A stretch of 64,000 nt of DNA from Antarcticimicrobium luteum (GCF_004358185.1 NZ_SMUV01000073.1:1-64000); one strand, 5' to 3'; shown: positions 9,119-21,159, counted from the stretch's first letter. Made by a program: numbers and translations. Notes: generated by a model from the letters alone, not told the origin.

Positions 9119-9877
9119 TCAAATTCCGGTACGACGGGCCACCACGGCCAGCGTGCGAACCATCAGCTTCAGGTCGCGTCCCAGCGACAGCGAGCGGCAA
9201 TAGGCGGCATCGATCCGGGCACGGTAGGTGAATTCCTTGTCGTTGCGCATCGAGACCTGCCAAAGCCCGGTGATGCCGGGGCGCAGCGCCTCGTAGAAGG
9301 CGGCATCGCCGTAAAGGCGCCGTTGTTCCGGCAGCATCGGGCGCGGGCCAACCAGGCTCATCTCGCCCTTGAGCACGTTCCACAGCTGCGGCAGCTCGTC
9401 GAAAGAGGTCGCGCGCAGAATCCGGCCCATCGGCGTGATGCGCGGATCGTTGCGCAGCTTTTGCGCGTGGTTCCACTCGTCGCGGATCGCCGGGTCCGTG
9501 GCCAGCAGATGGGCCAGCCGGGCATCGGCATCGCGCACCATCGTGCGCAGCTTGGCGATCGAGAACCGGCGTCCACGCTGCCCCACGCGGTCCTGCCAGT
9601 AGAACGGCTGGCCGCCTTCCATCCACAGCGCCAGCGCACAGAGCGCGATCAGCGGCAGGGTCAGCGGCAGGGTCAGCAGGACCAGAACGATATCCAGCGC
9701 CCGCTTGCCGGCGCGCGCATACCATCCCTCGGTGGACCGCGACGCGATCGCTTCCGCATAGCCGGGAAACGGGCGGTCGAGGTTGGCGGGCGCCGAAATC
9801 ATGAACCGCATCCTGTGGCGCCGGGGCGCGGGGGGGAAACGCAGTGCAGCGCCTTGCGAAAAATAGACTCTTTCCAT
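9119..9877 (-). CDS. Undecaprenyl-phosphate sugar phosphotransferase (ExoY/WcaJ C-terminal type)
   Basis: Protein of 252 residues that starts an EPS repeat by loading a sugar-1-phosphate on undecaprenyl phosphate. Family blocks are clear: AKLRTMVRDAD, SFDELPQLWNVLKGEMSLVG followed by PRP, and PGITGLWQVS. A single membrane hairpin lies at about residues 61-85. The ATG at 9877 is favoured by an AGGAG ribosome site 8 nt upstream, although the frame stays open further 5'. It is the first gene of a minus-strand set with the CpsD-like and Wzz-like genes. Confidence 0.88.
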   Translation of the reverse strand: MERVYFSQGAALRFPPAPRRHRMRFMISAPANLDRPFPGYAEAIASRSTEGWYARAGKRALDIVLVLLTLPLTLPLIALCALALWMEGGQPFYWQDRVGQRGRRFSIAKLRTMVRDADARLAHLLATDPAIRDEWNHAQKLRNDPRITPMGRILRATSFDELPQLWNVLKGEMSLVGPRPMLPEQRRLYGDAAFYEALRPGITGLWQVSMRNDKEFTYRARIDAAYCRSLSLGRDLKLMVRTLAVVARRTGI

Positions 9878-10440
9878 TACCGTGCTCTCCTGACAGATGG
9901 CCGCACACCGCATGCTGCGGACAGCCCGGCCTGTCGCACTCAATTCACACTCAATGTTCTGGTACCCGTCCAAGCAGCTCGGCCGGGCCTTCAGGTGCGG
10001 ATCTCAGACCCCGGTGCCCCCCACAGACAAACCGGTTGATCCGCTGGCAAAATCAGGTCTGGTTGTTGCCCTGTTTTTGCCATGATTGAATTTACCACTG
10101 ACATATAGACTTTTAACAACTACGGCGGAAACAGTCTGTTTCCACCCTGAAACGGCCACAAAGTTGCCTAATTCTCAGTAATCTAGGTCACCATTCCCTC
10201 TGTTTCCAGATGATTGTTCAGATTTTGGAAACCTTGACGGCCTCAGAATCGGTTAACAGGTTTTCGAATGTGGCGGCCTTGCCTTGGGGTCGGACCCCGC
10301 GCCGAACTGTGGCACAATAAGGGCGGCGCCGGTCGGCGTGGCCGCGCTCCTGATCCTGACCCTTGCCCGGATGGCGGCGGATGTGACATGCAAAGGTCAG
10401 TCTTCGCGGCATCGGGCCGCGGCACAGGAGAGGAACCGCC
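9878..10440. other. Intergenic region upstream of the EPS genes and ethD-like gene
   Basis: A 563-bp gap between divergent genes, with an A/T-richer centre (about 10070-10260) than its surroundings. It holds the GGAAACAG dyad and a second, spread GTTTCC/GGAAAC pair. Divergent promoters are expected here but I cannot place them confidently. No convincing coding sequence was seen. Confidence 0.5.
10127..10143. promoter_or_regulatory. Perfect dyad GGAAACAG-T-CTGTTTCC, candidate operator
   Basis: Eight-base arms are separated by one base. The half-site CTGTTTCC recurs at 10200-10207, and GGAAAC at 10227-10232 forms a second, wider inverted pair. The repeated element about 250 bp upstream of the sugar transferase start suggests a DNA-binding protein site controlling EPS expression. 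The regulator is not known. Confidence 0.4.
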
Positions 10441-10749
10441 ATGTCTCTTTCGCTTCAGGTCATCTACCCGATCTCGGACGGCACGCATTTCGACTATGAC
10501 TATTACCTCGGCACGCATATGCCGCTGGTCGCCGAGCACATGGGTCCGCATATCGAACGGACGCTGGTGACGCGGGGCGTTTCCGGCGGGCCGGACACAC
10601 CGCCGGGCTTTTACGCGGTTGCGACCATCGTCTTCGCCGACAAGGAGGCGATGGGCGCGGCGATGCGGGCCTCGGCCCCGGTGATGCAGGATGTGGCCAA
10701 TTTCACCGATGTTCAGCCGCAGGTTCTGGTCGGCGACGTGATCGCATAG
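10441..10749 (+). CDS. EthD family protein
   Basis: Small protein of 102 residues with the EthD-type ferredoxin-like fold signature: VIYPISDGTHFDYDYYLGTHMPLV near the N-terminus and a C-terminal MQDVANFTDVQPQVLVG. Members are dimeric alpha/beta-barrel proteins seen with degradation pathways; most have no known reaction. A strong AGGAGAGGA ribosome site precedes the ATG. The DgoK-like gene starts 10 nt downstream, so the two are probably co-transcribed, with no clear functional link. Confidence 0.8.
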   Translation: MSLSLQVIYPISDGTHFDYDYYLGTHMPLVAEHMGPHIERTLVTRGVSGGPDTPPGFYAVATIVFADKEAMGAAMRASAPVMQDVANFTDVQPQVLVGDVIA

Positions 10750-10758
10750 GCGCCGGCG

Positions 10759-11622
10759 ATGACGGCAGGTTCAGACAGTGCGGCCTGGTGCGCCGTCGAC
10801 CTGACCCCGGGGCGTGCGCGGGCCTGGCATCTGCTGGGCGAAACCGTCACCGGAACCCGTCAGATCGAGATGCCGGACGAGGGCCCGGGCGGGCAGAGCG
10901 CGGTGGATCTTCTGCGCCGGCTCTGCGACGGGATGCCGGCCATGGTCTGCGGGCCGGGCCTCGGCGCGGCTGCCGTCGCGGTGCCCGCGAAACCGGGAAT
11001 GATCGTGCCGGTGCCGCTGGCCGATGGGCTGGTCCATGCCCTGCCCGGTCTGCGCCAGGACAGCCCGCCGGCGCTGATGGACGCGGACGCGGCGCGCATC
11101 GCCGGCTTTCTCGCGCTCAATCCGCGCTGGGACGGGGTGATCTGCCTGCCGGGTCAGGTGACACACTGGGCTCAGATCAGCGCCGATGAGGTGGTAAGTT
11201 TTCAAAGTTTCCTGACCGGCGAGACGGCGACCGCGCTGGCTGCGGCCCCTTCGCTGCGCGCCGCCGGTGCCGGCGAGGGCTGGGACAACGCCGCCTTTGG
11301 CGCGGCGCTGGAGACGGCGATGTCGCGGCCCGAGCGGCTGGCCGCCGGGCTGGCGGCGATCGCCGCCGAGGCGGTGCTGGACCGGCTCGGGCCGGGACAG
11401 GCGCGGGCGCGCCTTTACGGCCTGCTCACCGGTGCGGAACTGACTGCGGCGCGGCCCTACTGGCTGGGTCAGCAGGTGGCGCTGATCGGACCGGACGCGG
11501 CGGCGCGCCCCTATGCAGAGGCATTGCAGCGGCAGGGCGTGCCGACCACCCTCGCGGATGAGGCGCGGATGACGCTGGCCGGCCTTGTCGCCGCGCGGCG
11601 CCGGATTGCCGGGGCGGGCTGA
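10759..11622 (+). CDS. 2-dehydro-3-deoxygalactonokinase (DgoK)-like protein
   Basis: Protein of 287 residues, slightly shorter than typical DgoK. The middle part matches the family well (GVICLPGQVTHWAQISADEVVSFQSFLTGE). The N-terminal phosphate-binding segment, usually like DWGSTNLR, reads VDLTPGRARAW here, and the GMIGS-type block is also altered. It may therefore be a diverged or inactive kinase. No other galactonate genes (dgoA, dgoD) are nearby, which leaves its substrate open. Confidence 0.65.
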   Translation: MTAGSDSAAWCAVDLTPGRARAWHLLGETVTGTRQIEMPDEGPGGQSAVDLLRRLCDGMPAMVCGPGLGAAAVAVPAKPGMIVPVPLADGLVHALPGLRQDSPPALMDADAARIAGFLALNPRWDGVICLPGQVTHWAQISADEVVSFQSFLTGETATALAAAPSLRAAGAGEGWDNAAFGAALETAMSRPERLAAGLAAIAAEAVLDRLGPGQARARLYGLLTGAELTAARPYWLGQQVALIGPDAAARPYAEALQRQGVPTTLADEARMTLAGLVAARRRIAGAG

Positions 11623-11629
11623 GGCCGCC

Positions 11630-12157
11630 CTAGCTCTTGCGCCGCAGACCGATCGGCGCGCCGAGTTGGGCGGGCGGCTCCAGCCCGGCGTGGTCCTGTT
11701 TCATCCGGGCAAACCGTTGCACCGCCCAGTCGGGATAGTCGGTGGCGCGTCGGGCCGCGTGATCGACATTCATCGACACGGTTTCCTGGGTGGCGCAGAC
11801 CGCGCCATCGGCGTCGCGGACCATCTCGGCAAAGACATGCAGCCGCTTGCGGTCGTGATCGATCAGCCGGAAGCGGACGGAAAACCCCTCGCCCTCGCGC
11901 AACTCGTCGAGAAAATGGGTATGGGCCTGCAGCACGAAGGAGCCCTGCCCGCTGCGCGCGACATAGTCCCAGCCGACGCCCAGATGCTCCTCGAACATCA
12001 TGTCGGCGGCCAGATCGAAGGCGATCCCGTAATAGCCCACGTTCATGTGGCCGTTGGCATCGATCCAGTCGGGCTCGACCCTGCGGTCGGAAACCAGGAT
12101 GGGGGCGGGATAGGGGCCGTCGTGGCCACTTTGCGGCGGGTGGGTCATATGCGTCAT
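11630..12157 (-). CDS. Hotdog-fold acyl-CoA thioesterase
   Basis: Protein of about 175 residues with the 4-hydroxybenzoyl-CoA thioesterase pattern WIDANGHMNVGYYGIAFD near the N-terminus, where Asp and His/Asn residues line the active site, followed by DELREGEGFSVRFRLIDHDRKRLH. The chosen ATG at 12157 has AGGAAG a few bases upstream; ATG 12148 is possible. It likely hydrolyses an acyl- or betainyl-type CoA ester. It is convergent with the DgoK-like gene and divergent from the amidase. Confidence 0.78.
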   Translation of the reverse strand: MTHMTHPPQSGHDGPYPAPILVSDRRVEPDWIDANGHMNVGYYGIAFDLAADMMFEEHLGVGWDYVARSGQGSFVLQAHTHFLDELREGEGFSVRFRLIDHDRKRLHVFAEMVRDADGAVCATQETVSMNVDHAARRATDYPDWAVQRFARMKQDHAGLEPPAQLGAPIGLRRKS

Positions 12158-12289
12158 CATCTTCCTGTCTGAAACCGGCGGCACCTTGCCCCGGGGGCGC
12201 ACGGGGGCCAACCCCCGCGGTTGCCTTTTTCCATCAAGCCGCCGAGGATGCCGGAAAACCAAGCTGTGCAGCACGAGGAGTGCCCGACG

Positions 12290-13747
12290 ATGAAAGAGAC
12301 CTATCTGCGGCAGGACGGCACCGGATTGGCCGGAATGGTAAGCAGCGGCGAGGCGACGGCAGAGGAGCTGCTGGATATCGCGCTGGAGCTGACCGAGGCG
12401 CTGAACCCGGCGCTGAACGCGGTGGTGATGCGGCGCGAGGAGGTGGCGCGCCAGGCGATCCGCGACGGGCTGCCCGAGGGGCCGTTTCGCGGCGTGCCCT
12501 TTCTGATCAAGGATCTGGGCGCCGAGGCGCGCGCCTATCCCACCAACAACGGCTCACGGCTGATGCGGGGGATGGAGTGGAGCTATGACTCCGAGATCTT
12601 CCTGCGGATGCAGGCGACCGGCGTGGTGACCTATGCGCGCACCGCCTCGCCCGAACTGGGGGTCGGGCCGGTGACCGAGGCGGGCGTCTATGACGGCCCC
12701 ACCCGCAACCCATGGAACACCGGGCATACCTCCGGCGGCTCCTCCGGCGGGTCGGGGGCGGCGGTGGCGGCCGGCATCGTGCCGATGGCGCATGGCTCGG
12801 ACGGCGGCGGATCGGTGCGCATCCCGGCCTCCTCCTGCGGGCTGGTGGGGTTCAAGCCGACCCGCGCGCGGCTGCCCGACGGGCCGGCCTCGGGCGAGGG
12901 CTGGGCCGGCATGGCGATCGACGGGGTGCTGACGCGCAGCCTGCGCGACAGCGCCGCGATGCTGGATGCCTGCGCCGGGCCGGATCTGGGCGCGCCCTAT
13001 TGGGCGCCGCCGATGCAGGGCAGCTATATGGAGGCGATGCAACGCGATCCGGGCCAGCTGCGGGTGCGGTTCAGCCACGAGACTCTGAGCGGCGATCCGC
13101 TGCATCCCGACTGCGTCGCGGCGGTCGAGAAGACCGCGCGCCTGCTGCAGGATCTGGGCCACGAGGTCGCCGAGTTCCGCCCCGCCGCCGATCTGGATGT
13201 CGAGGCGATGATGCTGGCCTGGACCCGGATCGTCGCCTGCGGCACCGCGCTGAGCGTCGAAAAGGTGCTGAAGGGGCGGCCGCTCGACCCCGAAATGGTC
13301 GACGGGGTGACGCGCGGCGCAATCGCCTATGCGCGCGAGATTTCCGGCGCCGATTACCTCGACGCGGTGGGCGAGGTGCATGCCTTTGGCCGGCGCATGG
13401 CGCATGTGTTCCTGGACTGCGACGTACTGCTGACGCCGACGCTGGCCACGCCGCCGGCACGGGTCGGCCAGCTTGCCCCGGTGAACGAGGATTTCGTCGC
13501 CTATCGCAACGGGCCGGGCGGTGTGTTCGAATATTCGCCCTTCACCGCGATCTTCAACGCCAGCGGCCAGCCGGCGGTGTCGCTGCCACTGCACTGGAGC
13601 GCCGAGGATCTGCCGGTGGGGGTGCATCTGGCCATGGCCTTTGGTGAGGACGAGCGGCTGATATCGCTGTGCGGCCAGATCGAGCGCGCGGCGCCCTGGA
13701 CCGACAAGCAGCTCAGCCTGATCCTGGGCGGTATCCGCCCGTCCTGA
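12290..13747 (+). CDS. Amidase signature family hydrolase
   Basis: Protein of 485 residues with the complete Ser-cisSer-Lys triad context: Lys74 in FLIKDLG, Ser151/152 in [11 protein letters not shown], and Ser175 in [11 protein letters not shown]. The family hydrolyses carboxamides or forms amides (GatA, AtzF, aryl amidases). The absence of gatB/gatC nearby argues against GatA. The ATG at 12290 is preceded by GAGGAG; the frame is open further upstream without a good start. The ABC exporter genes follow 30 bp downstream on the same strand. Confidence 0.85.
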   Translation: MKETYLRQDGTGLAGMVSSGEATAEELLDIALELTEALNPALNAVVMRREEVARQAIRDGLPEGPFRGVPFLIKDLGAEARAYPTNNGSRLMRGMEWSYDSEIFLRMQATGVVTYARTASPELGVGPVTEAGVYDGPTRNPWNTGHTSGGSSGGSGAAVAAGIVPMAHGSDGGGSVRIPASSCGLVGFKPTRARLPDGPASGEGWAGMAIDGVLTRSLRDSAAMLDACAGPDLGAPYWAPPMQGSYMEAMQRDPGQLRVRFSHETLSGDPLHPDCVAAVEKTARLLQDLGHEVAEFRPAADLDVEAMMLAWTRIVACGTALSVEKVLKGRPLDPEMVDGVTRGAIAYAREISGADYLDAVGEVHAFGRRMAHVFLDCDVLLTPTLATPPARVGQLAPVNEDFVAYRNGPGGVFEYSPFTAIFNASGQPAVSLPLHWSAEDLPVGVHLAMAFGEDERLISLCGQIERAAPWTDKQLSLILGGIRPS

Positions 13748-13777
13748 TCCCGGGCAGCGCTGACAAAGGAGGCCCCG

Positions 13778-14485
13778 GTGCCCGACAGCACCTATACCAC
13801 GCGCAACCTGCGCAAGATCTACGGCGAGGGACCGGCGGCCGTGCAGGCGCTGCGCGGCGTCTCGCTGGAGATCCCCGAGGGCGAGATCGTGGTGCTGCTG
13901 GGCCCCTCGGGCAGCGGCAAGTCCACCCTGCTGAACATTCTTGGCGGGCTGGATCGTGGCACCGACGGCGAGGTGTTCTTTCGCGACCGCGACCTCGCGG
14001 CGATGAGCGACAAGGAACTCACCCGCTATCGCCGGGATCATGTCGGGTTCGTCTTTCAGTTCTACAACCTGATGCCCAGCCTGACCGCGCGCGAAAATGT
14101 CGAGCTGGTGACCGAGATCTCCCGCGACCCGATGGACCCGGGCGCGGCGTTGGCGCTGGTCGGACTGGATAAGCGCGCCGATCACTTTCCCGCCCAGCTT
14201 TCGGGCGGCGAGCAGCAGCGCGTCGCCATTGCGCGGGCGCTGGCCAAGCAGCCGGACGTGTTGTTCTGCGACGAGCCCACAGGCGCGCTGGACAGCACCA
14301 CCGGCCGCGCGGTGCTGCATGTGCTCAGGGAGGTGAACGAGAAGATGGGCACCACGGTGCTGATCGTGACCCATGCCGCCGCCCAGGCCGGCATGGCCGA
14401 CCGGGTGATCCATTTCGCCGATGGCGATGTCCGTGAGGTCGTCGTCAACACGGCGAAATGTTCGCCCGACGATATCGAGTGGTAG
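13778..14485 (+). CDS. ABC transporter ATP-binding protein (MacB/LolD/DevA type)
   Basis: Protein of 235 residues with Walker A GPSGSGKS, signature [15 protein letters not shown] and Walker [13 protein letters not shown]. The GTG start is supported by AAAGGAGG upstream. The gene lies directly before an FtsX-type permease and a HlyD-type adaptor, the layout of DevBCA/MacAB tripartite exporters. It should power export or extraction of a substrate from the inner membrane or periplasm. Confidence 0.9.
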   Translation: MPDSTYTTRNLRKIYGEGPAAVQALRGVSLEIPEGEIVVLLGPSGSGKSTLLNILGGLDRGTDGEVFFRDRDLAAMSDKELTRYRRDHVGFVFQFYNLMPSLTARENVELVTEISRDPMDPGAALALVGLDKRADHFPAQLSGGEQQRVAIARALAKQPDVLFCDEPTGALDSTTGRAVLHVLREVNEKMGTTVLIVTHAAAQAGMADRVIHFADGDVREVVVNTAKCSPDDIEW

Positions 14486-14488
14486 GCG

Positions 14489-16864
14489 ATGATGGTTCAT
14501 CCCGGCCCCCTCACCCGCAAGCTGATACGCGATCTGTGGCGAATCAAGGGCCAGGCCGCGGCGATCGGCGCGGTGATCGCGGTGGGCGTGATGATGCTGG
14601 TGATGATGACCGGGCTGGTCGCCTCGCTGGGCGAGACGCGGCGCGCCTATTACGAACGCTACCGGCTGGCGGATGTCTTTGCGCCGGTGGCCCGCGCGCC
14701 TCAGGCGGTCGCCGCCGGACTGCGCCAGCTTCCCGGCGTAGCGGCGATCCAGACCCGGGTGGCGGGCAGCGCCCTGATCGATCTGGACGGCACCGCGCTG
14801 CCGATCCAGGCCCGCGCGCTGTCGCTGCCCGATTACCGCAGCCCCGCGCTCAACACCGTGTATCTGACCGATGGGCGCATGTTCGACGGCGAGCGCGCGG
14901 GCGAGGTGGTGATCCTGCGCAGTTTCGCCCTGGCGCACGGGCTGCGGCCCGGCGACCGCATCTCGGCGACGATGAACGGGTTCCGCCGTGAGCTGACCGT
15001 GGTGGGCTTTGCCCAGTCGCCTGAATTCCTCTATTCCACCGCCCCGGGAGAGCTGGTGCCGGACGATGCCCGCTTTGCCGTGCTGTGGATGAGCCGCACC
15101 GCGCTCGCCGCCGCATACGACATGCAGGGCGCGTTCAACGAGGTTCTGTTCGCGCTCGCGCGCGGCGCCGAACCCGAGGCGGTGATCGCCGCCGCCGACC
15201 GGCTGCTGGACCGTTACGGCGCCACCGGGGCCTATGCGCTGTCCAATCTGGAATCAGACCGGTTCATCAGCGAAGAGATCGGCGGGCTGAGGCGCAGCGC
15301 CGGCAGCGTGCCGCCGGTGTTCCTCGCCGTGGCGGCGTTCCTTCTCTACATCGTGATCTCGCGCATGGTGCAGTCCGAGCGCGAGGAAATCGGCCTGATG
15401 AAGGCCTTCGGCTATACCAACATGGAGGTGGGCGGCCATTACTTTCGCATGATCCTCGCCATTGCGGCGGGCGGCGCGCTGGCCGGGTGCCTGCTGGGGA
15501 TCGCGGTGGGGCGGTGGATGGTCGATCTATACCTGATCTACTACAAGTTTCCCTTTCTGGTGTTCCGGCTCGACCCGGCCTCGTTCCTGGTGGGGTTCGG
15601 CGTCAGCATCCTGGCCGCGTCGGCCGGCGGGCTGCTGGTGCTGCGGCGGGTCTTTGCGCTGACGCCGGCGGTGGCGATGCGCGCGGCGCAGCCGCCCGAC
15701 TACAGCGGCAGCGGAAGGTTCGGCGCAGCGCTGGACCGGGTGCTCGACCAACCGACGCGCATGGTGCTGCGCCGCCTCACCCGGCAGCCGCTGCGCATGG
15801 GCGGCGCCGTCCTGGGGGTGGCGGCGGGGCTGTCGGTTTCGGTGTCCATGGCCTCGATCCTGAACAGTTTCGACGCCATGCAGGCGCTGACATTTGACGT
15901 GATCGACCGCAGCGACCTGAATGTGAGCTTCACCCAGCCGCTGGAGATGCACAGCATCCATGAGCTGAAACGCCTGCGCGGCGTGATCGAGGTGGAGCCG
16001 GTGCGCACCGTGCCGGCGATCCTGCGCAACGGGCGGGAGCGGTATCACGGCGCCATCTTCGGCCTGACCGCGCAGCCGCGCCTGAACCGGGCGGTGGACG
16101 CCGACGAACAGCCCATAGACATGCGCCCGGGCGGCGTGTTCCTGTCGGTCGGGCTGGCGCGCACGCTGGACATCAGCGCCGGAGAGATGCTCAGCGTCGA
16201 TGTGCGCGAGGGGCGGCGGCCGCGGCTCGATCTGCCGGTGATCGCGGTGGCCGAAAGCCTTCTGGGCTCGCCCGCCTATATGGAAATGGAGGGGCTGAAC
16301 CGGGCGCTGAAGGAGCCGCTGCGCGTCTCGGGCGCCTATCTGCGGGTGGACGCGGCGCAGGCCGAAAAGCTCTACCAGACGCTCAAGGACATGCCGATGG
16401 TCGCCGGCGTCAGCGTGAAATCGGACAGCCTGGCGGCGCTGCAACGGGTGATGGATCAGGGCGCCGGCGCGATGCGCTATGTGATGGCGCTGATCGCCGC
16501 CGTGATCACCTTTGGCGTGATCTACAACGCCGCCCGCGTCGCCCAGGCGGAACGCGCCCGCGACCTGGCCAGCCTGCGCGTGCTGGGCTTTACCAGTGGC
16601 GAGGTCGGATTTGTGCTGCTGGGCGAGCTGGCGGCAGTGACCCTGCTGGCGCTGCCGCTGGGTGCGGCGCTGGGATACGGGCTGACCTTTGCGATCGCGG
16701 CGGGGTTCAGCACCGACATCTATCAGATCCGCCCGGTGTTCAGCCCGGAGAGCTATGGACAGGCGATGGGCGTGGTTCTGGCCGCCGCGCTGATCTCGGG
16801 CTGGCTTGTCAAACGCGACATCGACCGTGCAGACATGGTAACGGCGCTGAAAACGAGGGAATGA
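14489..16864 (+). CDS. ABC transporter permease, FtsX family (two-module)
   Basis: Protein of 791 residues with an N-terminal membrane segment (about 25-50), a large periplasmic domain, a three-helix FtsX block (about residues 270-400: FLAVAAFLLYIVISRMVQSE then EIGLMKAFGYTNMEV), a second N-terminal-like helix, a second periplasmic domain and a last FtsX block (about 660-780: LASLRVLGFTSGEVGFVLLG). This is the duplicated LolC/MacB-like arrangement in one chain. It starts 3 nt after the ATPase gene. Confidence 0.88.
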   Translation: MMVHPGPLTRKLIRDLWRIKGQAAAIGAVIAVGVMMLVMMTGLVASLGETRRAYYERYRLADVFAPVARAPQAVAAGLRQLPGVAAIQTRVAGSALIDLDGTALPIQARALSLPDYRSPALNTVYLTDGRMFDGERAGEVVILRSFALAHGLRPGDRISATMNGFRRELTVVGFAQSPEFLYSTAPGELVPDDARFAVLWMSRTALAAAYDMQGAFNEVLFALARGAEPEAVIAAADRLLDRYGATGAYALSNLESDRFISEEIGGLRRSAGSVPPVFLAVAAFLLYIVISRMVQSEREEIGLMKAFGYTNMEVGGHYFRMILAIAAGGALAGCLLGIAVGRWMVDLYLIYYKFPFLVFRLDPASFLVGFGVSILAASAGGLLVLRRVFALTPAVAMRAAQPPDYSGSGRFGAALDRVLDQPTRMVLRRLTRQPLRMGGAVLGVAAGLSVSVSMASILNSFDAMQALTFDVIDRSDLNVSFTQPLEMHSIHELKRLRGVIEVEPVRTVPAILRNGRERYHGAIFGLTAQPRLNRAVDADEQPIDMRPGGVFLSVGLARTLDISAGEMLSVDVREGRRPRLDLPVIAVAESLLGSPAYMEMEGLNRALKEPLRVSGAYLRVDAAQAEKLYQTLKDMPMVAGVSVKSDSLAALQRVMDQGAGAMRYVMALIAAVITFGVIYNAARVAQAERARDLASLRVLGFTSGEVGFVLLGELAAVTLLALPLGAALGYGLTFAIAAGFSTDIYQIRPVFSPESYGQAMGVVLAAALISGWLVKRDIDRADMVTALKTRE

Positions 16865-16867
16865 CCG

Positions 16868-18109
16868 GTGGCTCAGAAACGTAAACACTCCCGTCTGGTC
16901 CTGACGCTGGCCGCGCTGGCGCTGATCGGCGCGGCGATGGCGGCGGCGTTCTGGCCGCGCCCGGTGCTGGTCGACATGGACGAGGTGCGCCGCGGCGCGA
17001 TGCGGGTGACCATCGACGAGGAGGGCCGCACCCAGGTGCATGAGCCCTATGTCGTCTCCTCCCCCGTCGCGGGCGAGTTGCAGCGGGTCACCGTACAGCC
17101 GGGCGACACCGTGGTCGGCAATGAAACCGTGGTGGCGCGGATGCATCCGATCAACCCCTCGGCACTGGACCTGCGCACCCGCGAGCAGGCGCAGGCGGCG
17201 GTCACCGCCGCCGAGGCCGCGGTGCAGGTGGCCCATGCCGACCTCAACGCCGCCATGGCCAACCTGGAATTCGCCGACAGCGAGCTGGAGCGCATGCGCC
17301 GGCTGGTCGAACGCCAGATCACCAGCAAGGTGGCGCTGGAGCGCGCCGAGCAGGAGTCCCGCGTCGCCCATGCCGCCGTCACCACCGCCCGCGCCGCCAT
17401 CGCCATGCGGGTTGCCGAGCTGAACAGCGCCAGCGCCCAAATGATCAGCTTCGATGACAAGGGGCTGGCCAAGGCGCTCGAAGAGGACCGCCCGTCCGAA
17501 CCGGGCATCCCGATCCTCGCCCCCATCGACGGCACCATCCTCAAGGTGATCCGCAAGAGCGAGACCACCCTGCCCGCCGGCGAGGCCCTGCTGGAGATCG
17601 GCGATGTGGAACGCGATCTTGAGATCGAGGCCGAGCTTTTGTCCTCGGACGCGGTGCAGGTCCGTATCGGCGATCCGGTGATTGTCACCAACTGGGGCGG
17701 GCCGGAGGATCTGGAGGGCCGGATCACCCGGATCGACCCCTACGGCTATACCAAATATTCGGCCCTGGGCGTCGAGGAACAGCGGGTCAGGGTGACCATC
17801 CGCTTCACCGGCGGCAGCGCCGCCCGCGCCGGGCTGGGCCATGGCTACCGGGTCGAGGTGCGGATCGTGGTCTGGCAAAGCGAGGACGCGGTTCTGGTCC
17901 CCTCCAGCGCGCTGTTCCGCGATCGGGAGGACTGGGCGGTGTTCCGCGCCGAGGACGGCGTCGCGCGGCTGCAACAGGTGCGGATCGGCCACGACAACGG
18001 CATTGTCGCAGAGGTGCTGGACGGGCTTTCCCCCGGCCATCTGGTGGTGCTGTTCCCCTCGGCCAGCCTGATCGACGGGCAGCGGGTGGCGCAGCGCCAG
18101 ATCGAATAA
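16868..18109 (+). CDS. HlyD/RND-type periplasmic adaptor of the ABC exporter
   Basis: Protein of 413 residues with an N-terminal membrane anchor (about 10-30), a lipoyl-like half motif (VVSSPVAGELQRVTVQPGD), an alanine-rich coiled-coil hairpin (about 100-190), the second lipoyl half (ILAPIDGTILKVIRKSE) and a beta-barrel region. The GTG start follows the permease stop by 3 nt. It would connect the FtsX permease to an outer-membrane channel; no TolC gene is in the window. Substrate unknown. Confidence 0.88.
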   Translation: MAQKRKHSRLVLTLAALALIGAAMAAAFWPRPVLVDMDEVRRGAMRVTIDEEGRTQVHEPYVVSSPVAGELQRVTVQPGDTVVGNETVVARMHPINPSALDLRTREQAQAAVTAAEAAVQVAHADLNAAMANLEFADSELERMRRLVERQITSKVALERAEQESRVAHAAVTTARAAIAMRVAELNSASAQMISFDDKGLAKALEEDRPSEPGIPILAPIDGTILKVIRKSETTLPAGEALLEIGDVERDLEIEAELLSSDAVQVRIGDPVIVTNWGGPEDLEGRITRIDPYGYTKYSALGVEEQRVRVTIRFTGGSAARAGLGHGYRVEVRIVVWQSEDAVLVPSSALFRDREDWAVFRAEDGVARLQQVRIGHDNGIVAEVLDGLSPGHLVVLFPSASLIDGQRVAQRQIE

Positions 18110-18268
18110 CCCGATGCGATCCCCGCCGGTCCCCCGTTCATGACGATGGGCTGCGGGTTTACTGCAATGCGGCCCAACCCGCCCCGGCGGTTGTCAGAGT
18201 TTGCGCGCGTCTGCTTTGCCCCCTGAACACAGCCACCTCGTGAACCAGGCCTCCAGGCGGCGCCGGGC

Positions 18269-18289
18269 ACCGGCCTTACGATGGCCGGT
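18269..18289. terminator. Hairpin between the exporter and uvrB 3' ends
   Basis: A 7-bp perfect inverted repeat (ACCGGCC / GGCCGGT, 7-nt loop) lies in the 200-bp convergent gap. No T-run follows, so a termination role on either strand is only a possibility. Confidence 0.25.
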
Positions 18290-18311
18290 TAAGCATGCAG
18301 TCGCCGGAAAT

Positions 18312-20507
<2,196 letters not shown>

Positions 20508-20834
20508 GGGGGGGGAATCCTTTTCTTCCCCTGATTTTGGTCACTTTTTGTTCCAGTTCAAGGGCACCGCGCCCCGGCAGGTTCAATTCCCTCTGCCGGC
20601 AAGCTGTCCTGCCGCGCCAATGGCGGGGGAAAGACCATCGGTCACCGGCCCGGACGGACACCGCATCTCCCGCGCCAGGCCGTCCTCGGCAGGCGTGCCG
20701 ATCATGATCCATACCGGGCCCGCGCTCGGCTTCGGGCGGCCCCTGGCCGGCACCGCGCCTGAGGCAAAAACGAGCCTTGCCGCGCCACGCCGGCTGTCGC
20801 ATATAGGGACCAGCTAGACAGGACGGAGACGACC
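20508..20834. other. Intergenic region between uvrB and the NDUFS4 gene
   Basis: A 327-bp divergent gap that must hold the promoters of both genes. A CATATAGGG stretch about 30 bp before the NDUFS4 start may be its -10 region. No repeats or coding sequence were recognised. Confidence 0.4.
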
Positions 20835-21146
20835 ATGCGCGCGCGGATATACCGACCGGCCCGAAACGCCATGACCTCGGGCATGGCCAAGACACGCAAC
20901 TGGGTGCTGGATTATGCCCCCGCCTCGGCCCGCGACGTCGATCCGCTGATGGGCTGGACCTCCTCGTCGGACACCCAGACGCAGGTGCGGCTGCGGTTCG
21001 AAAGCAAAGAGGCCGCGCTCGACTATGCCGAGGCCCACGGCATCGACGCCCAGGTGATCGAGCCGCATCGGCGCAAGGCCATTGTCCGCCCGCGCGGCTA
21101 TGGCGAGAACTTCGCCACCGACCGCCGCACGCCCTGGACCCACTGA
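20835..21146 (+). CDS. Complex I accessory subunit, NDUFS4 (18 kDa) family
   Basis: Protein of 103 residues matching the ETC complex I subunit family: [20 protein letters not shown], the MGWTSSSDT motif, [15 protein letters not shown] and a C-terminal [12 protein letters not shown]. It is a peripheral subunit that stabilises the NADH dehydrogenase module; it occurs in alphaproteobacteria and mitochondria. It stands alone here, away from nuo genes, as is usual for this family in bacteria. Confidence 0.92.
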   Translation: MRARIYRPARNAMTSGMAKTRNWVLDYAPASARDVDPLMGWTSSSDTQTQVRLRFESKEAALDYAEAHGIDAQVIEPHRRKAIVRPRGYGENFATDRRTPWTH

Positions 21147-21159
21147 CCCTGTCAAGTCC

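Noticed and set aside
12554-14938. A 794-residue minus-strand open frame across the amidase and ABC ATPase genes.
   Set aside because: Composition typical of antisense of GC-rich genes (His/Arg/Gly-rich), no family signature; the plus-strand genes are certain.
20550-20575. GTTCCAGTTC upstream of uvrB, possible LexA box.
   Set aside because: Spacing between GTTC repeats is 2 bases; the alphaproteobacterial box needs 7.
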